In this document: positions 25,883 through 34,149 of the stretch, in pieces
Numbering within the stretch: position 1 is the first letter of the stretch
Layout: every line of letters begins with the position of its first letter
Assembly: GCA_021158405.1 (NCBI GenBank)
Contig: JAGGUP010000003.1
Coordinates: 1-34,937 of the forward strand
DNA length: 34,937 bases
From: Bacteroidales bacterium
Lineage (GTDB): Bacteria; Bacteroidota; Bacteroidia; Bacteroidales; UBA12170
Direction: 5' to 3'
Translations under genes and position numbers: made by a program
The notes under the pieces: generated by a model
Database searches by the model: none
What the model saw: the letters and a program-made list of their open reading frames with translations, nothing else
What the model was told of the DNA's origin: nothing

Positions 25883-26901
25883 TCGCGTTCCACAAAAGCA
25901 CTTAATTCATTGCTTATTTTTTCATTTTCGAGTAAAAATCCATCGTGACCATAATCTGATTGAATCATAACGAGCTTAGCATTTGGTATAAATTGATACA
26001 TAAACATCTGATCTTCGATAAAAAATAAAAGATCTGACTCAATTCCCAGAATCAATGTTTTTGCCCGAATTTGCTTTAAAGCATTTATCGCACCCCCTCG
26101 TTTTCTACCTATATCATGAGTATCCAACATTTTTAAAAGCGTGTAATACGAATATGCATTGAATCGTTTTGCTAATTTTTCTCCCTGATATCTTTGGTAA
26201 GAATCCACTTTAAAATTATAAAGCATATTATCATCGCTTTCTGACTGAGTTAAGCGATATGTTTTTTCGTTTCTATAACTTAATAAAGCCATGGAACGAG
26301 CCGCCTTCATCCCATTTAATCCTCCCATTGGAATATCTTCAAAATAAGTTTTGTCTGCTTCAATAATCATTCGCTGAGTGCTATTATGAGCTCGCCGCCA
26401 AGGAGAAGTTTTTGCGCCGCTGGCAATCATTATTAAATGCTCAATCATATTGGGTTTCATAATTGCCCATTCAATAGCTTGATAGCCTCCAATTGAACCG
26501 CCAATCAATAAATGAATTGTCTCAATTTTTAGGTATTTTGCTAAAAGCAGGTGTGCAGCAACCAAATCGCGAACAGTTAAAAGCGGAAAATCGCGATAAT
26601 AAGGTTTTCCCATTAAAGGATTTATACTCAAAGGGGAAGTAGATCCATAATTTGATCCCAAAATATTGGCGCAAACGATAAAGTATTTATCGGGAGAAAA
26701 GAATTTATTTTCTCCAACCATACCCGGCCACCAATCTTCCGGATGGGAGTCAGCTGTAAAGGCATGACAAATCCAAACCACATTTGAACGCGTGCTATTT
26801 AATTTCCCAAAACTTGTAAAGGCAATTTCAAGCTCGGATAGCTGGTCGCCGGATTCTGTTTTAAAGGCTCCGAGATGATGATATATTTGGGTTTCAATCA
26901 T
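25879..26901 (-). CDS. metX: Homoserine O-acyltransferase (MetX type)
   Basis: Acylates homoserine with acetyl-CoA (or, in some members, succinyl-CoA) as the first committed step of methionine synthesis in the cytoplasm. The 340-aa alpha/beta-hydrolase fold has the nucleophile elbow GGSIGG with Ser136, and the likely triad partners Asp290 (IESD) and His319 (YGHDGF). The N-terminal WICHAFTADSHPEDWWPGM and CANILGSNYGSTSP segments are hallmarks of the MetX family. The length is slightly short compared with the 350-380 aa usual for MetX. Acetyl versus succinyl specificity cannot be read safely from these motifs. It stands alone on the minus strand and overlaps the rpoN stop by 4 bases. Confidence 0.92.
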   Translation of the reverse strand: MIETQIYHHLGAFKTESGDQLSELEIAFTSFGKLNSTRSNVVWICHAFTADSHPEDWWPGMVGENKFFSPDKYFIVCANILGSNYGSTSPLSINPLMGKPYYRDFPLLTVRDLVAAHLLLAKYLKIETIHLLIGGSIGGYQAIEWAIMKPNMIEHLIMIASGAKTSPWRRAHNSTQRMIIEADKTYFEDIPMGGLNGMKAARSMALLSYRNEKTYRLTQSESDDNMLYNFKVDSYQRYQGEKLAKRFNAYSYYTLLKMLDTHDIGRKRGGAINALKQIRAKTLILGIESDLLFFIEDQMFMYQFIPNAKLVMIQSDYGHDGFLLENEKISNELSAFVERD

Positions 26902-27213
26902 TGTTTTTTTAACGAAAATAGAAATTTCTGGTGGTTTTCTTTTTGCAAGTAGTTTTTTATTTGAAATAAAAACCCATACAATCCATCTTCACAGGGCAAA
27001 TCCGGCATAATTTAAGATAATTGTATTACCTTTAAATAATCAAGAATTCGCAGTTATACAATTATAATTCCAAATGACTGATAAATAAATAGAATTGTTT
27101 TTTCTTTTTTGAATCACACTTTTTTTTAATAGCCTTTTTATGGAAATTTTTTTTGATGAGAAAAAAGGAGAAAAGGAACTGTTTATATCGGTTATTTGGG
27201 ATTGTTGTTGGTA
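26902..27213. other. Intergenic region, nothing firm
   Basis: About 310 AT-rich bases between two minus-strand genes. TATTTTCG on the minus strand (26915-26922) is one base off the -7 consensus and could serve metX. No terminator-grade hairpin for the ATP-grasp gene and no RNA gene were seen. Confidence 0.35.
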
Positions 27214-28380
27214 TTAGATAACAAACTCTGTCAAATCAGACTGCAAAATAGCTGCAAGTTCCTCAAAATTCTCTTCTCTTGTTTCGGTAAAAACAAAACC
27301 AAAAAGAGGATATTCATGATAATCTAGAGCACGTAATTCCAAGGGCTTTTCAAATTTCTTGAGTAGTTTTTGGTAATCAAAAGACTTGATTTCTTCTGCT
27401 TTTAATCCCGTTGAATTGTCTAAAACAATCAAACCAAACAATTTTCCTGCTTTATCTTTTAAAATGGTTTTCCAATCGGGTTTGTGGTTTTGAAAGAAAG
27501 CGGCATAGGGATTAAAACCCCAGGCATACGGCGTTAGATCAGCTGTGGTGCAAAATCCGCCAAAGCGTAAAGGATTTACTTCAATAGGAACTAAATTTCC
27601 TTTATCGTCCATGCGAACTTCCACATGCAAGGGGAAATTTCGTAATTCCACCAGATCACCTAAAGCAATTAAGAAATCAGTAAATGGCGATAGAAAGGTT
27701 TCCATTATTGACTTTGAAGTTATGTAAACGCGATCGCTTACATCATCTACAGTAGCAAATTCGTGCTTTAAAATATTTAAAATTGTCGGATTACCATTCT
27801 CATCATAATAAGCATCAAAAGCAAATTCCACACCCTGAATATAACCTTCAATAATAAGTTCCGTGCTGTCTAATACTTCGGAGGGGAAAAAAAGTGCTGC
27901 CTCTTTTAATTCACCTTTGAGCTTCTCTTTTATTCTTGGCCATTCTTCATTGTTTTGAACCGAATAAACAGCCAAACTAAAAAAGCCCACCGCTGGTTTT
28001 ATAACGAAAGGTTTGGGTAATTCTTCCACCTTTAGACTATCCAAATCCTCAGGTTTTAGAGAAAGATAAAACACATCGGGAAATAGTTTCTCTGTCAGTT
28101 TGCGAAAAGCAAATTTATTTTTAAACTGGTTGATTGTTTTCGGCAAATCGGTATTTGGTAAATGCTTCATTATCCATTCTATAGCATTTTCCGAATTGGT
28201 ATAAATGCGTGCATTAGGAGTAGTTTTGAAATAGCGAATGGCTTCTTCATCAGAAAATAAGCTTGTCTTTGAATCCAGTTTTAAATGCTTGCTGTACTCA
28301 TTGGCTAAAACAGGGAATTGATAGTCTGTCGCTGTATTTTTTAAATAGTCAGAGACATAGGGTTTGTCGAGTATAATCAT
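27214..28380 (-). CDS. ATP-grasp domain protein, ligase-like
   Basis: A 388-aa cytoplasmic protein of the ATP-grasp fold. The mid part has the lysine-containing strand PKPFVIKPAVGFFSLAVY (about 122-139, ATP contact), a LIIEGYIQGVEFAFDAYYDENG segment (about 174-195, adenine-side strands) and HVEVRMDDKGNLVPIEVNPLRFGG (about 252-275) with the E-x-N metal-binding pair. ATP-grasp enzymes join a carboxylate, through an acyl-phosphate, to an amine, thiol or similar group; the substrate cannot be inferred. The first 100 residues resemble a pre-ATP-grasp domain (FRKLTEKLFPDVFYL follows). There is no neighbouring biosynthetic cluster. It is monocistronic. Confidence 0.8.
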   Translation of the reverse strand: MIILDKPYVSDYLKNTATDYQFPVLANEYSKHLKLDSKTSLFSDEEAIRYFKTTPNARIYTNSENAIEWIMKHLPNTDLPKTINQFKNKFAFRKLTEKLFPDVFYLSLKPEDLDSLKVEELPKPFVIKPAVGFFSLAVYSVQNNEEWPRIKEKLKGELKEAALFFPSEVLDSTELIIEGYIQGVEFAFDAYYDENGNPTILNILKHEFATVDDVSDRVYITSKSIMETFLSPFTDFLIALGDLVELRNFPLHVEVRMDDKGNLVPIEVNPLRFGGFCTTADLTPYAWGFNPYAAFFQNHKPDWKTILKDKAGKLFGLIVLDNSTGLKAEEIKSFDYQKLLKKFEKPLELRALDYHEYPLFGFVFTETREENFEELAAILQSDLTEFVI

Positions 28381-28788
28381 TGCTAATCAACAGTTTTATT
28401 TCGCTTGCAAAAGAACGAAATTTACGGGAAAGCTTTTTACTAATAAAAAGAATTCCGATTAATCGGTATAGATTTCTGTATCAGGATGAAATTTCAACCA
28501 CGAAATTAGGATTTCGCTAGTAAGAAAACCCAGAGGGTTTTCAGGAATTTAGGTTTATTTTTTTCAATACTCCATTAATAAAGAGCGTAAATTCGTGCAT
28601 TCGTGGCAAAATAATCACACAAATAAAAGTACGAGTTTGCCCTGTTTGAGTGTAGCCAAAGATAGGAATTTAGGTTTATTTTTTTTAGAAAGCTTTGCAT
28701 CTGTGAAACAGCTATTACATGAAAGATGCATAAAGAATACTTTTATTGGTTAAATATCGAAAACCACAATATTAAATTTGATATACTA
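28381..28788. other. Intergenic region with decayed repeats
   Basis: No gene. CCACGAA (28498-28504) and TTCGTGG (28600-28606) are an inverted pair about 100 bases apart. A 22-base direct repeat (AGGAATTTAGGTTTATTTTT and two more T) lies at 28543-28564 and 28664-28685. These resemble the CACGAA-type stretch near 20975-21134. Confidence 0.4.
28543..28685. repeat. Pair of 22-base direct repeats
   Basis: The sequence starting AGGAATTTAGGTTTATTTTT occurs at 28543-28564 and at 28664-28685, identical over 22 bases and 121 bases apart. The intervening DNA is AT-rich and non-coding. It may mark a small duplication or insertion. Confidence 0.55.
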
Positions 28789-28948
28789 AGGGCTTGTTAC
28801 GAAATAAGTTCTCTGAATCAGGCGAAGTTATTTTGTTCGGTAACAAGGCAAAAAACGCAGGTATAGCAGAGCTACGGCGAGGCTTTTTAACAAAGTTAGT
28901 GGACAAAAGAACGAGCATAAACGGAGTAGTTATTTCGCAACAAGCCCT
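28789..28948. repeat. MITE-like non-coding element, copy B
   Basis: AGGGCTTGTTACGAAATA (28789-28806) and its reverse complement (28931-28948) match at 17 of 18 positions; weaker pairing continues several bases inward and outward. The interior has no reading frame but carries GTATAGCAGAGCTACGGC (from about 28860), matching the ATAGC..AGCTACGG core of the element at 3-165, with A-runs before and T/A-runs after in the same order. A solo right end is seen at 1440-1463. Length and layout agree with copy A, so these are one family. Confidence 0.65.
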
Positions 28949-29026
28949 AAGTCTCCTGCTGAATTAAGAATTTAATCAATACTAGGTATTTCGATTTTAG
29001 GTTATCGTGTGATTCAGATTCTTCTG

Positions 29027-29034
29027 TATCTTTG
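29027..29034 (+). promoter_or_regulatory. -7 box candidate of gpmI
   Basis: TATCTTTG is a full match to TAnnTTTG and lies 37 bases before the gpmI ATG. The -33 element is poor. Confidence 0.45.
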
Positions 29035-29071
29035 CTACCTTTATATAACCAATATTTAGAACAAAAAATTT

Positions 29072-30595
29072 ATGAGTAAGAAAGTTGTATTTATCATTAT
29101 GGATGGCTGGGGCGAAGGCAAAAAAGATAAAGCAGACGCCATTTATCAAGCCAACACAAAATATATAAAGAGTTTATATCTTCCTGAAAACGCAGCACAT
29201 TCCCATCTTCTTACGGATGGAGAGCATGTTGGATTGCCCGAAGGACAAATGGGAAATTCGGAAGTTGGACATCTTAATATCGGAGCCGGCAGAGTCGTTT
29301 ATCAAGATTTGGTGAAGATTAATCGCGCTATAAAAGACGGTTCTATTGAACAAAACAAAGTGATCTCAGAAGCATTTACCTACGCCAAAAACAACAAGAA
29401 AAAAGTACATTTCCTTGGCTTGGTTTCTGATGGAGGCGTTCATTCATCGACTAAACATTTGATGAAATTAACGGATATTGCTCAACAATTTGAGTTGGAG
29501 GACGTTTTTGTGCACGTTTTAACCGATGGACGAGATACAGATCCTCGAAGCGGAGCCGCCTATGTTCAAGAATTAGAAGACCATCTAAAAACAAATAATG
29601 CGAAAATAGCTTCTATTTGCGGCCGTTATTATACCATGGACAGAGACAAACGCTGGGAACGCATAAAGCGTGGTTACGACTTGATAGTGAATGGAATAGG
29701 ACATAAATCAAATTCGGCAGTTGAGGCCATAAAACACTGTTATGAAGAAGGGAAAACAGATGAATTTGTCGATCCACAGGTAATTGTAGATGAAAAAGGG
29801 AATCCATTAGCAAAAATTGAAAAGGACGATGTGGTGTTCTGTTTCAATTTTCGCACCGATCGTTTACGCGAAATCACCACCGTGCTCTCACAAAAAGACA
29901 TGACCGACTCTGGTATGAAAACCATGCCCTTGTATTATGTTACCATGACCAAATACGACGAAACTTTCAAAAATATTCACTTGGCTTTTACCAAAGACGA
30001 TTTGAAAAATACCTTGGGAGAAGTTATGGCTCAAAACAATAAAAAACAGGTTCGTATTGCAGAAACGGAGAAATATGCACACGTCACCTTCTTCTTCAGT
30101 GGTGGTCGAGAAAACAAATTTGAAGGTGAAAAGCGCATCATGATTCCATCACCAAAAGTAGCCACCTACGATTTACAACCTCAGATGAGTGCTCCTGAAG
30201 TAACAGAAGCTATTGTAAAAGAACTGAAAGAAAATCAACCCGATTTAGTTGTATTAAACTTTGCCAATTCCGATATGGTTGGACATACCGGTGTTTATTC
30301 TGCCATTACTGAAGCAGTAGAAACTGTTGACCGCTCAGTAGAACGTGTTGCAAAAACGGCTCGCGAATTAGGCTATTCAGTAATTATTACTGCGGATCAT
30401 GGAAATTCAGACAATGCAGTAAATGCAGATGGAAGTCCAAATACAGCACACTCGATGAATCCCGTTCCAATTTTCCTTTTGGATGATCAATATAAAAAGA
30501 TTAAAGAAGGTAAATTGGCAGATATTGCTCCAACAATTTTAAAAATAATGGAACTTCCAATTCCAAAAGAAATGGATGGAGATATTCTGATTTAA
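29072..30595 (+). CDS. gpmI: 2,3-bisphosphoglycerate-independent phosphoglycerate mutase
   Basis: Interconverts 3- and 2-phosphoglycerate in glycolysis and gluconeogenesis, using two Mn ions and a phosphoserine intermediate. The 507-aa length is normal. The metal site starts with IMDGWG (Asp11). The nucleophile is Ser63 in GQMGNSEVGHLNIGAGR. Substrate-binding segments include VHVLTDGRDTDPRSG, ICGRYYTMDRDKRWER and FNFRTDRLREI; the C-terminal metal ligands lie in NFANSDMVGHTG and ADHGNSDN then TAHSMNPVP. It has its own -7 box at 29027. It converges on rnpA with the stop codons overlapping in TTAA (30592-30595). Confidence 0.97.
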   Translation: MSKKVVFIIMDGWGEGKKDKADAIYQANTKYIKSLYLPENAAHSHLLTDGEHVGLPEGQMGNSEVGHLNIGAGRVVYQDLVKINRAIKDGSIEQNKVISEAFTYAKNNKKKVHFLGLVSDGGVHSSTKHLMKLTDIAQQFELEDVFVHVLTDGRDTDPRSGAAYVQELEDHLKTNNAKIASICGRYYTMDRDKRWERIKRGYDLIVNGIGHKSNSAVEAIKHCYEEGKTDEFVDPQVIVDEKGNPLAKIEKDDVVFCFNFRTDRLREITTVLSQKDMTDSGMKTMPLYYVTMTKYDETFKNIHLAFTKDDLKNTLGEVMAQNNKKQVRIAETEKYAHVTFFFSGGRENKFEGEKRIMIPSPKVATYDLQPQMSAPEVTEAIVKELKENQPDLVVLNFANSDMVGHTGVYSAITEAVETVDRSVERVAKTARELGYSVIITADHGNSDNAVNADGSPNTAHSMNPVPIFLLDDQYKKIKEGKLADIAPTILKIMELPIPKEMDGDILI

Positions 30596-30981
30596 TCTTT
30601 CCTTACTTTAAGTTCTGCCAAAAGACTGAGTGCTTTTTGCATCTTGGTTTGCAAATCGAGGTAATCGGGAATCGTTTTCCCAACATATATAAAGGCAACT
30701 TCTACTTGAATTTGCTTTTCTTTTAATGGCTCGACTAGCAGTGTTTTATTTATGCGATAAGTTTCCCTACATAAGCGTTTTACACGATTGCGATCGACTG
30801 CTTTTTTAAATTGCTTTTTTCCAATACTAAAGAGAACAACAGCATTTGGTGTGTTTTCTTTCGCCTTTTCGAAATGATAATATACTTTGAATGGATAACT
30901 AAAAAATGAACTTCCTTCCTCAAAAAGACGAGCAATATTTTTTTTACTGTTAAGGCGTTCCTTCTTTGTAAAGGTGTACAT
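30592..30981 (-). CDS. rnpA: Ribonuclease P protein component
   Basis: Protein subunit that helps the RNase P RNA remove 5' leaders from pre-tRNAs. The 129-aa length is typical. It begins FTKKERLNSKKNIARLFEEG and carries the diagnostic basic helix RNRVKRLCRE at 64-73, preceded by FSIGKKQFKKAVD. In most bacteria rnpA follows rpmH; here it follows hemD after 27 bases on the same strand, and rpmH is not in the window. I recall this hemD-rnpA link from other Bacteroidota. It is the last gene of a DUF4271-hemD-rnpA operon and meets gpmI tail to tail with a 4-base stop overlap. Confidence 0.95.
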   Translation of the reverse strand: MYTFTKKERLNSKKNIARLFEEGSSFFSYPFKVYYHFEKAKENTPNAVVLFSIGKKQFKKAVDRNRVKRLCRETYRINKTLLVEPLKEKQIQVEVAFIYVGKTIPDYLDLQTKMQKALSLLAELKVRKD

Positions 30982-31008
30982 TTTTAGGGTCTTTAAAGTG
31001 AAGATCCC

Positions 31009-31761
31009 TTATTTTCTCTTCATTAAATTTTCGATGTATTGCTCCAAAGCCATTGTCATTGAAGGTGCTGATTTAGTAGGTGCTTCTATGCTTAATTTCA
31101 ATCCTGCTTCTTCAACAGCTTTGCAAGTGGAAGGGCCAAAAGCACCAATCAAGGTTTCTCCTTGTTTATATTCAGGGAAATTGGCAAACAAAGATTTTAC
31201 ACCTGAGGGACTAAATAATACCAGCAAATCATATTTATCGATTTCCACTTCTGACAAATCACTTGCTACTGTTTGATACATGATTGCTTTACTATGGTTG
31301 ATTTTATTGGCTTTTAAAATTTTTGTCAAATCCACTTCGGCCACATCAGAACAAGGAAGTAAGAAGTTTTCTCCTTTGTGCTTTACAATTATTTCCATAA
31401 GCTGATTAAAACTTTGTCGACCATAAAATATCTTCCTCTTTCGGTACTGTACATATTTTTGGAGATAAAAAGCAATGGTTTCTGACACACAGAAATACTT
31501 CATTGAATCAGGAATTTCAGCTCGCATTTCCTTCGATAAACGAAAGAAATGATCTACAGCGAGTCTACTTGTAAAAATAACAGCTGAATGATCCAATATT
31601 ACCACACGATCTTTACGAAAATCGATGGCTTTAATACCTTCAACTTTAATAAATTTATGAAAATCGATATTTACCTTATATTTTTTCGCCAAAAGATAAT
31701 AAGGAGATTTTTCTACTTCAGCTGGCTTAGGTTGCGAGACTAATACGTTTTTAATTTTCAC
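31009..31761 (-). CDS. hemD: Uroporphyrinogen-III synthase
   Basis: Cyclises hydroxymethylbilane to uroporphyrinogen III in heme synthesis. The 250-aa length is typical, and two HemD-like lobes can be seen: VLVSQPKPAEVEKSPYYLLAKKYKV at the N-terminus, AVIFTSRLAVDHFFRL near 60-75, LLPCSDVAE near 132-141 and DLLVLFSPSGVKSLFANFPEYKQGETLIGAFGPSTCKAVEEAGL from about 180. The initiation codon is GTG at 31759-31761; no suitable ATG lies close, and the N-terminus KIKNVLVSQPKP matches family starts, so GTG is credible. It sits 41 bases after the DUF4271 gene and 27 before rnpA, so the three are one operon. Other heme genes are not in the window. Confidence 0.92.
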   Translation of the reverse strand: MKIKNVLVSQPKPAEVEKSPYYLLAKKYKVNIDFHKFIKVEGIKAIDFRKDRVVILDHSAVIFTSRLAVDHFFRLSKEMRAEIPDSMKYFCVSETIAFYLQKYVQYRKRKIFYGRQSFNQLMEIIVKHKGENFLLPCSDVAEVDLTKILKANKINHSKAIMYQTVASDLSEVEIDKYDLLVLFSPSGVKSLFANFPEYKQGETLIGAFGPSTCKAVEEAGLKLSIEAPTKSAPSMTMALEQYIENLMKRK

Positions 31762-31802
31762 GAGTATAAAATTTATTAAACAACAGCACGTTTGCCCTTT
31801 TT

Positions 31803-32579
31803 CTATATAAACTGTAAACCCAGCTTATATAATAGAACAAAAGGGACAACTTCGAGCGTGCAAAGGTATAAAAATAAATAAGACGGCGAAAATTTTGTAC
31901 ACGCTAAACCAATAACTATCGCTCTTTGTAAACGAAAAAACCACAGTGCCAAAAGAACAATTAGCGCAACATACAAAAATAGCGGCAAGCCAGAGTATAT
32001 AAACAAAATCAACAAGGGAAAAAGAACTAATCCTTCACTAATATGAAATAAATAATGGTCAAGCAAATATCGGAAGCTTATATCTTGAGTTTCGAATAAA
32101 AATCCTAATATCCATATAATTACGTATTTTAGAGCATGATAGAGAAAAACGGCTACGAACAAGAGCAAAAAGCCTTCTCCAAATGAAAAGTAAAAAGATT
32201 TCGGATATTGGCTGCCTAACACAAGAAAGGCAAATAAGGAAATTGTAAAGTAATATAGAAGCAACAAAATAACAGGAAAACCCTGTCTTAATAATGCTCC
32301 TTCACGTAATAATTGTTTTACTTGTTGCGGTTTTAGTGTGGCAATAATGATTTGACGCATACGAAAAGCGTAGGATTGTCGGATAAACACCACAATAAAA
32401 ACCCAAAACAGAAGGCTTAAATGTATCCACAAAGGAATAAGTTCATTTTCAACACGTTTTATTTCATTGATTTGAACCTTTCCTTTCTCTACAAAAAAAC
32501 GAGACAAACTATCCTTGTTTTTCTGAAGGGAAAACCCTTCAGAACCAGCAATAATATTTAAACTATCCACTTGAATCAT
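31803..32579 (-). CDS. DUF4271 integral membrane protein
   Basis: A 258-aa polytopic inner-membrane protein with a soluble N-terminal part (about 1-48) and about six hydrophobic helices (LIPLWIHLSLLFWVFIVVFI; FPVILLLLYYFTISLFAFLVLG; GFLLLFVAVFLYHALKYVII; LVLFPLLILFIYSG; LFLYVALIVLLALWFF; YLFLYLCTLEVVPFVLLYKL). This layout, together with position directly before hemD, fits the Bacteroidota DUF4271 family. No catalytic function is established for the family. It is the first gene of the operon. The ATG at 32579 lies only 5 bases after a TATTTTTG box (32585-32592), so the mRNA may have almost no leader. Confidence 0.88.
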   Translation of the reverse strand: MIQVDSLNIIAGSEGFSLQKNKDSLSRFFVEKGKVQINEIKRVENELIPLWIHLSLLFWVFIVVFIRQSYAFRMRQIIIATLKPQQVKQLLREGALLRQGFPVILLLLYYFTISLFAFLVLGSQYPKSFYFSFGEGFLLLFVAVFLYHALKYVIIWILGFLFETQDISFRYLLDHYLFHISEGLVLFPLLILFIYSGLPLFLYVALIVLLALWFFRLQRAIVIGLACTKFSPSYLFLYLCTLEVVPFVLLYKLGLQFI

Positions 32580-32584
32580 TGCTA

Positions 32585-32592
32585 CAAAAATA
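32585..32592 (-). promoter_or_regulatory. -7 box candidate of the DUF4271-hemD-rnpA operon
   Basis: On the minus strand the sequence is TATTTTTG, a full match to TAnnTTTG, ending 5 bases before the ATG. If used, transcription would start at or next to the start codon. A -33 TTG is not evident. Confidence 0.4.
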
Positions 32593-32605
32593 CATTTTGT
32601 TTGGT

Positions 32606-32641
32606 ATAAAAAACCCCGATCCTAAAAGTGATTCGGGTTTT
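32606..32641 (-). terminator. Probable terminator after guanine deaminase
   Basis: On the minus strand AAAACCCGAATC pairs imperfectly with GATCGGGGTTTT (one bulge on each side), and the downstream arm runs into further T residues. It lies about 100 bases after the guanine deaminase stop and just before the DUF4271 promoter box, which suits a boundary between the two transcripts. Confidence 0.6.
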
Positions 32642-32742
32642 AGTCATTTTTTGAAAGCTTAAAATTTAACCGATAATCCAAAATCATACATTTCTTCATA
32701 TTGCATCCTTAGAATCAAGGAATTAAATATTCATTTACTTGC

Positions 32743-34026
32743 TTATTTTTTTACTTCTTCTCCCTGTAAATAAACAGATTGGATGTTCCGCTCATCACCA
32801 AGCATAATTAAAACAAATAAGAGTTCATCAATAGTATTGCTGACTGACAGTCGTTCTTGCATAAGTTCCGTTGCCTCTGCCTCAATTACAACAAAATCAG
32901 CTTCTTTACCAATTTCGAAATTACCTATAAAAGCATCCTGATTCAATGCCTTAGCTGCCCCCAAAGTCAATAAATAAAAAGCGTTACGAGCTGTAAACTC
33001 AATATTTTGAAGCGAAGCCACCTTGTATGCTTCAGCTGCAGTTTTGAACATAGAAAAGCTGCTTCCTCCTCCTACATCACTTCCCAAAGCAAGCGGAATA
33101 TTATAATCACGGCACTTTTGCATATTGAATAATCCCGAACCTAAAAACAAATTCGAACTTGGGCAATGGACAATAGAGGTCTGCGTTTCGGATAATCGTT
33201 TCCACGCCTCCTCTTCAAAATAAATACCATGCGCCATCAAACTTCCTTTACCTAAATAACCATATCCATCATAAACATCCAAATAATTTTTCGCTTTTGG
33301 AAATAGTTTTTTAACCGATTCTACTTCTTGTTTGCTTTCAGAAACATGCGTTTGAACAGTCATTTTAGGGTATGTTTTCTTTAACTCTCCGAGAGCTTCC
33401 AATTGTTCTTCAGAACTTGTAATGGCAAAGCGCGGTGTTATCGCATAGTTCAATCGCCCAATATTGTGATATTTTTCAATAAGTTGCTGATTATCGGAAT
33501 AAGTAAGTTTTGTATCATCGCAAAGTGCAGCAGGAGCATTTCTATCCATATTCGTTTTTCCTGCTAAAATTCGCATATTTAATGCGAGTGCTTCTTCAAA
33601 TAAAATGGCAGTTGCTTCAGGATGGCGACTAGGGAAAATTGCAGCCGTAGTGGTTCCGTTTTTTAATAACTGATTTAGAAAAAAGCGAATGGAATGACGA
33701 GCAAAATCCTCATTCTCAAATTTTTGTTCCAAAGGAAAAGTATAGGTTTCAAGCCAATCGAGTAGTTGCTTGCCATAAGAAGCAATAGCCTGTGTTTGAA
33801 CGGCATGCACATGACCATCGATAAAGCCAGGGAAAATTATTTTGCCGGTATAATCTTTGATTTCTAAACTTTTTGGCAGATGAGGTGTCACTTCTGCTTC
33901 TAAACCTATCATTTTTACTTTCCCATTTTCTATCCACAGCATTCCTTGTGGAATATAAACCATTTCGGATTCACTCAGAAAATGAAGAAAATCAGCTTTT
34001 ATAGCAATACTTGCCTTTTTGATCAT
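32743..34026 (-). CDS. guaD: Guanine deaminase
   Basis: Deaminates guanine to xanthine in purine salvage or catabolism. The 427-aa amidohydrolase-fold protein has likely zinc ligands His72 and His74 (FIDGHVHAVQ), His227 (THVSE, with Glu230 as proton shuttle), His266 (MAHGIYF) and Asp317 (GSDVGGG). ASYGKQLLDWLETYTFPLE at about 82-100 is the guanine-deaminase signature; GVGGG-like SDVGGGSSFSMF also fits. The family's usual THIHYPQ is DGHVHAVQ here, a small variation. It lies 123 bases downstream of the DUF4442 gene on the same strand, so the two could be co-transcribed, and it is followed by a terminator-like hairpin at 32606-32641. Confidence 0.93.
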   Translation of the reverse strand: MIKKASIAIKADFLHFLSESEMVYIPQGMLWIENGKVKMIGLEAEVTPHLPKSLEIKDYTGKIIFPGFIDGHVHAVQTQAIASYGKQLLDWLETYTFPLEQKFENEDFARHSIRFFLNQLLKNGTTTAAIFPSRHPEATAILFEEALALNMRILAGKTNMDRNAPAALCDDTKLTYSDNQQLIEKYHNIGRLNYAITPRFAITSSEEQLEALGELKKTYPKMTVQTHVSESKQEVESVKKLFPKAKNYLDVYDGYGYLGKGSLMAHGIYFEEEAWKRLSETQTSIVHCPSSNLFLGSGLFNMQKCRDYNIPLALGSDVGGGSSFSMFKTAAEAYKVASLQNIEFTARNAFYLLTLGAAKALNQDAFIGNFEIGKEADFVVIEAEATELMQERLSVSNTIDELLFVLIMLGDERNIQSVYLQGEEVKK

Positions 34027-34149
34027 AGTTGTTTTTTAATCGCTTATAAACTTACAAAAAATTTGATTGTTGGAGCATTTCAAATTTTCTATTTCTTCAC
34101 AATACTAATCGGTTATATTTTATCCTTTTTTTACAGAAAATTATGCGTA

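Noticed and set aside
28381-29071. tRNA or other RNA gene in the long gap before gpmI
   Set aside because: No cloverleaf or CCA-ending acceptor stem could be found; the only strong structure is the terminal-inverted-repeat element.
30974-31276. 100-codon plus-strand frame inside hemD
   Set aside because: It lies entirely opposite hemD and the hemD-rnpA gap; no family resemblance and no promoter box.
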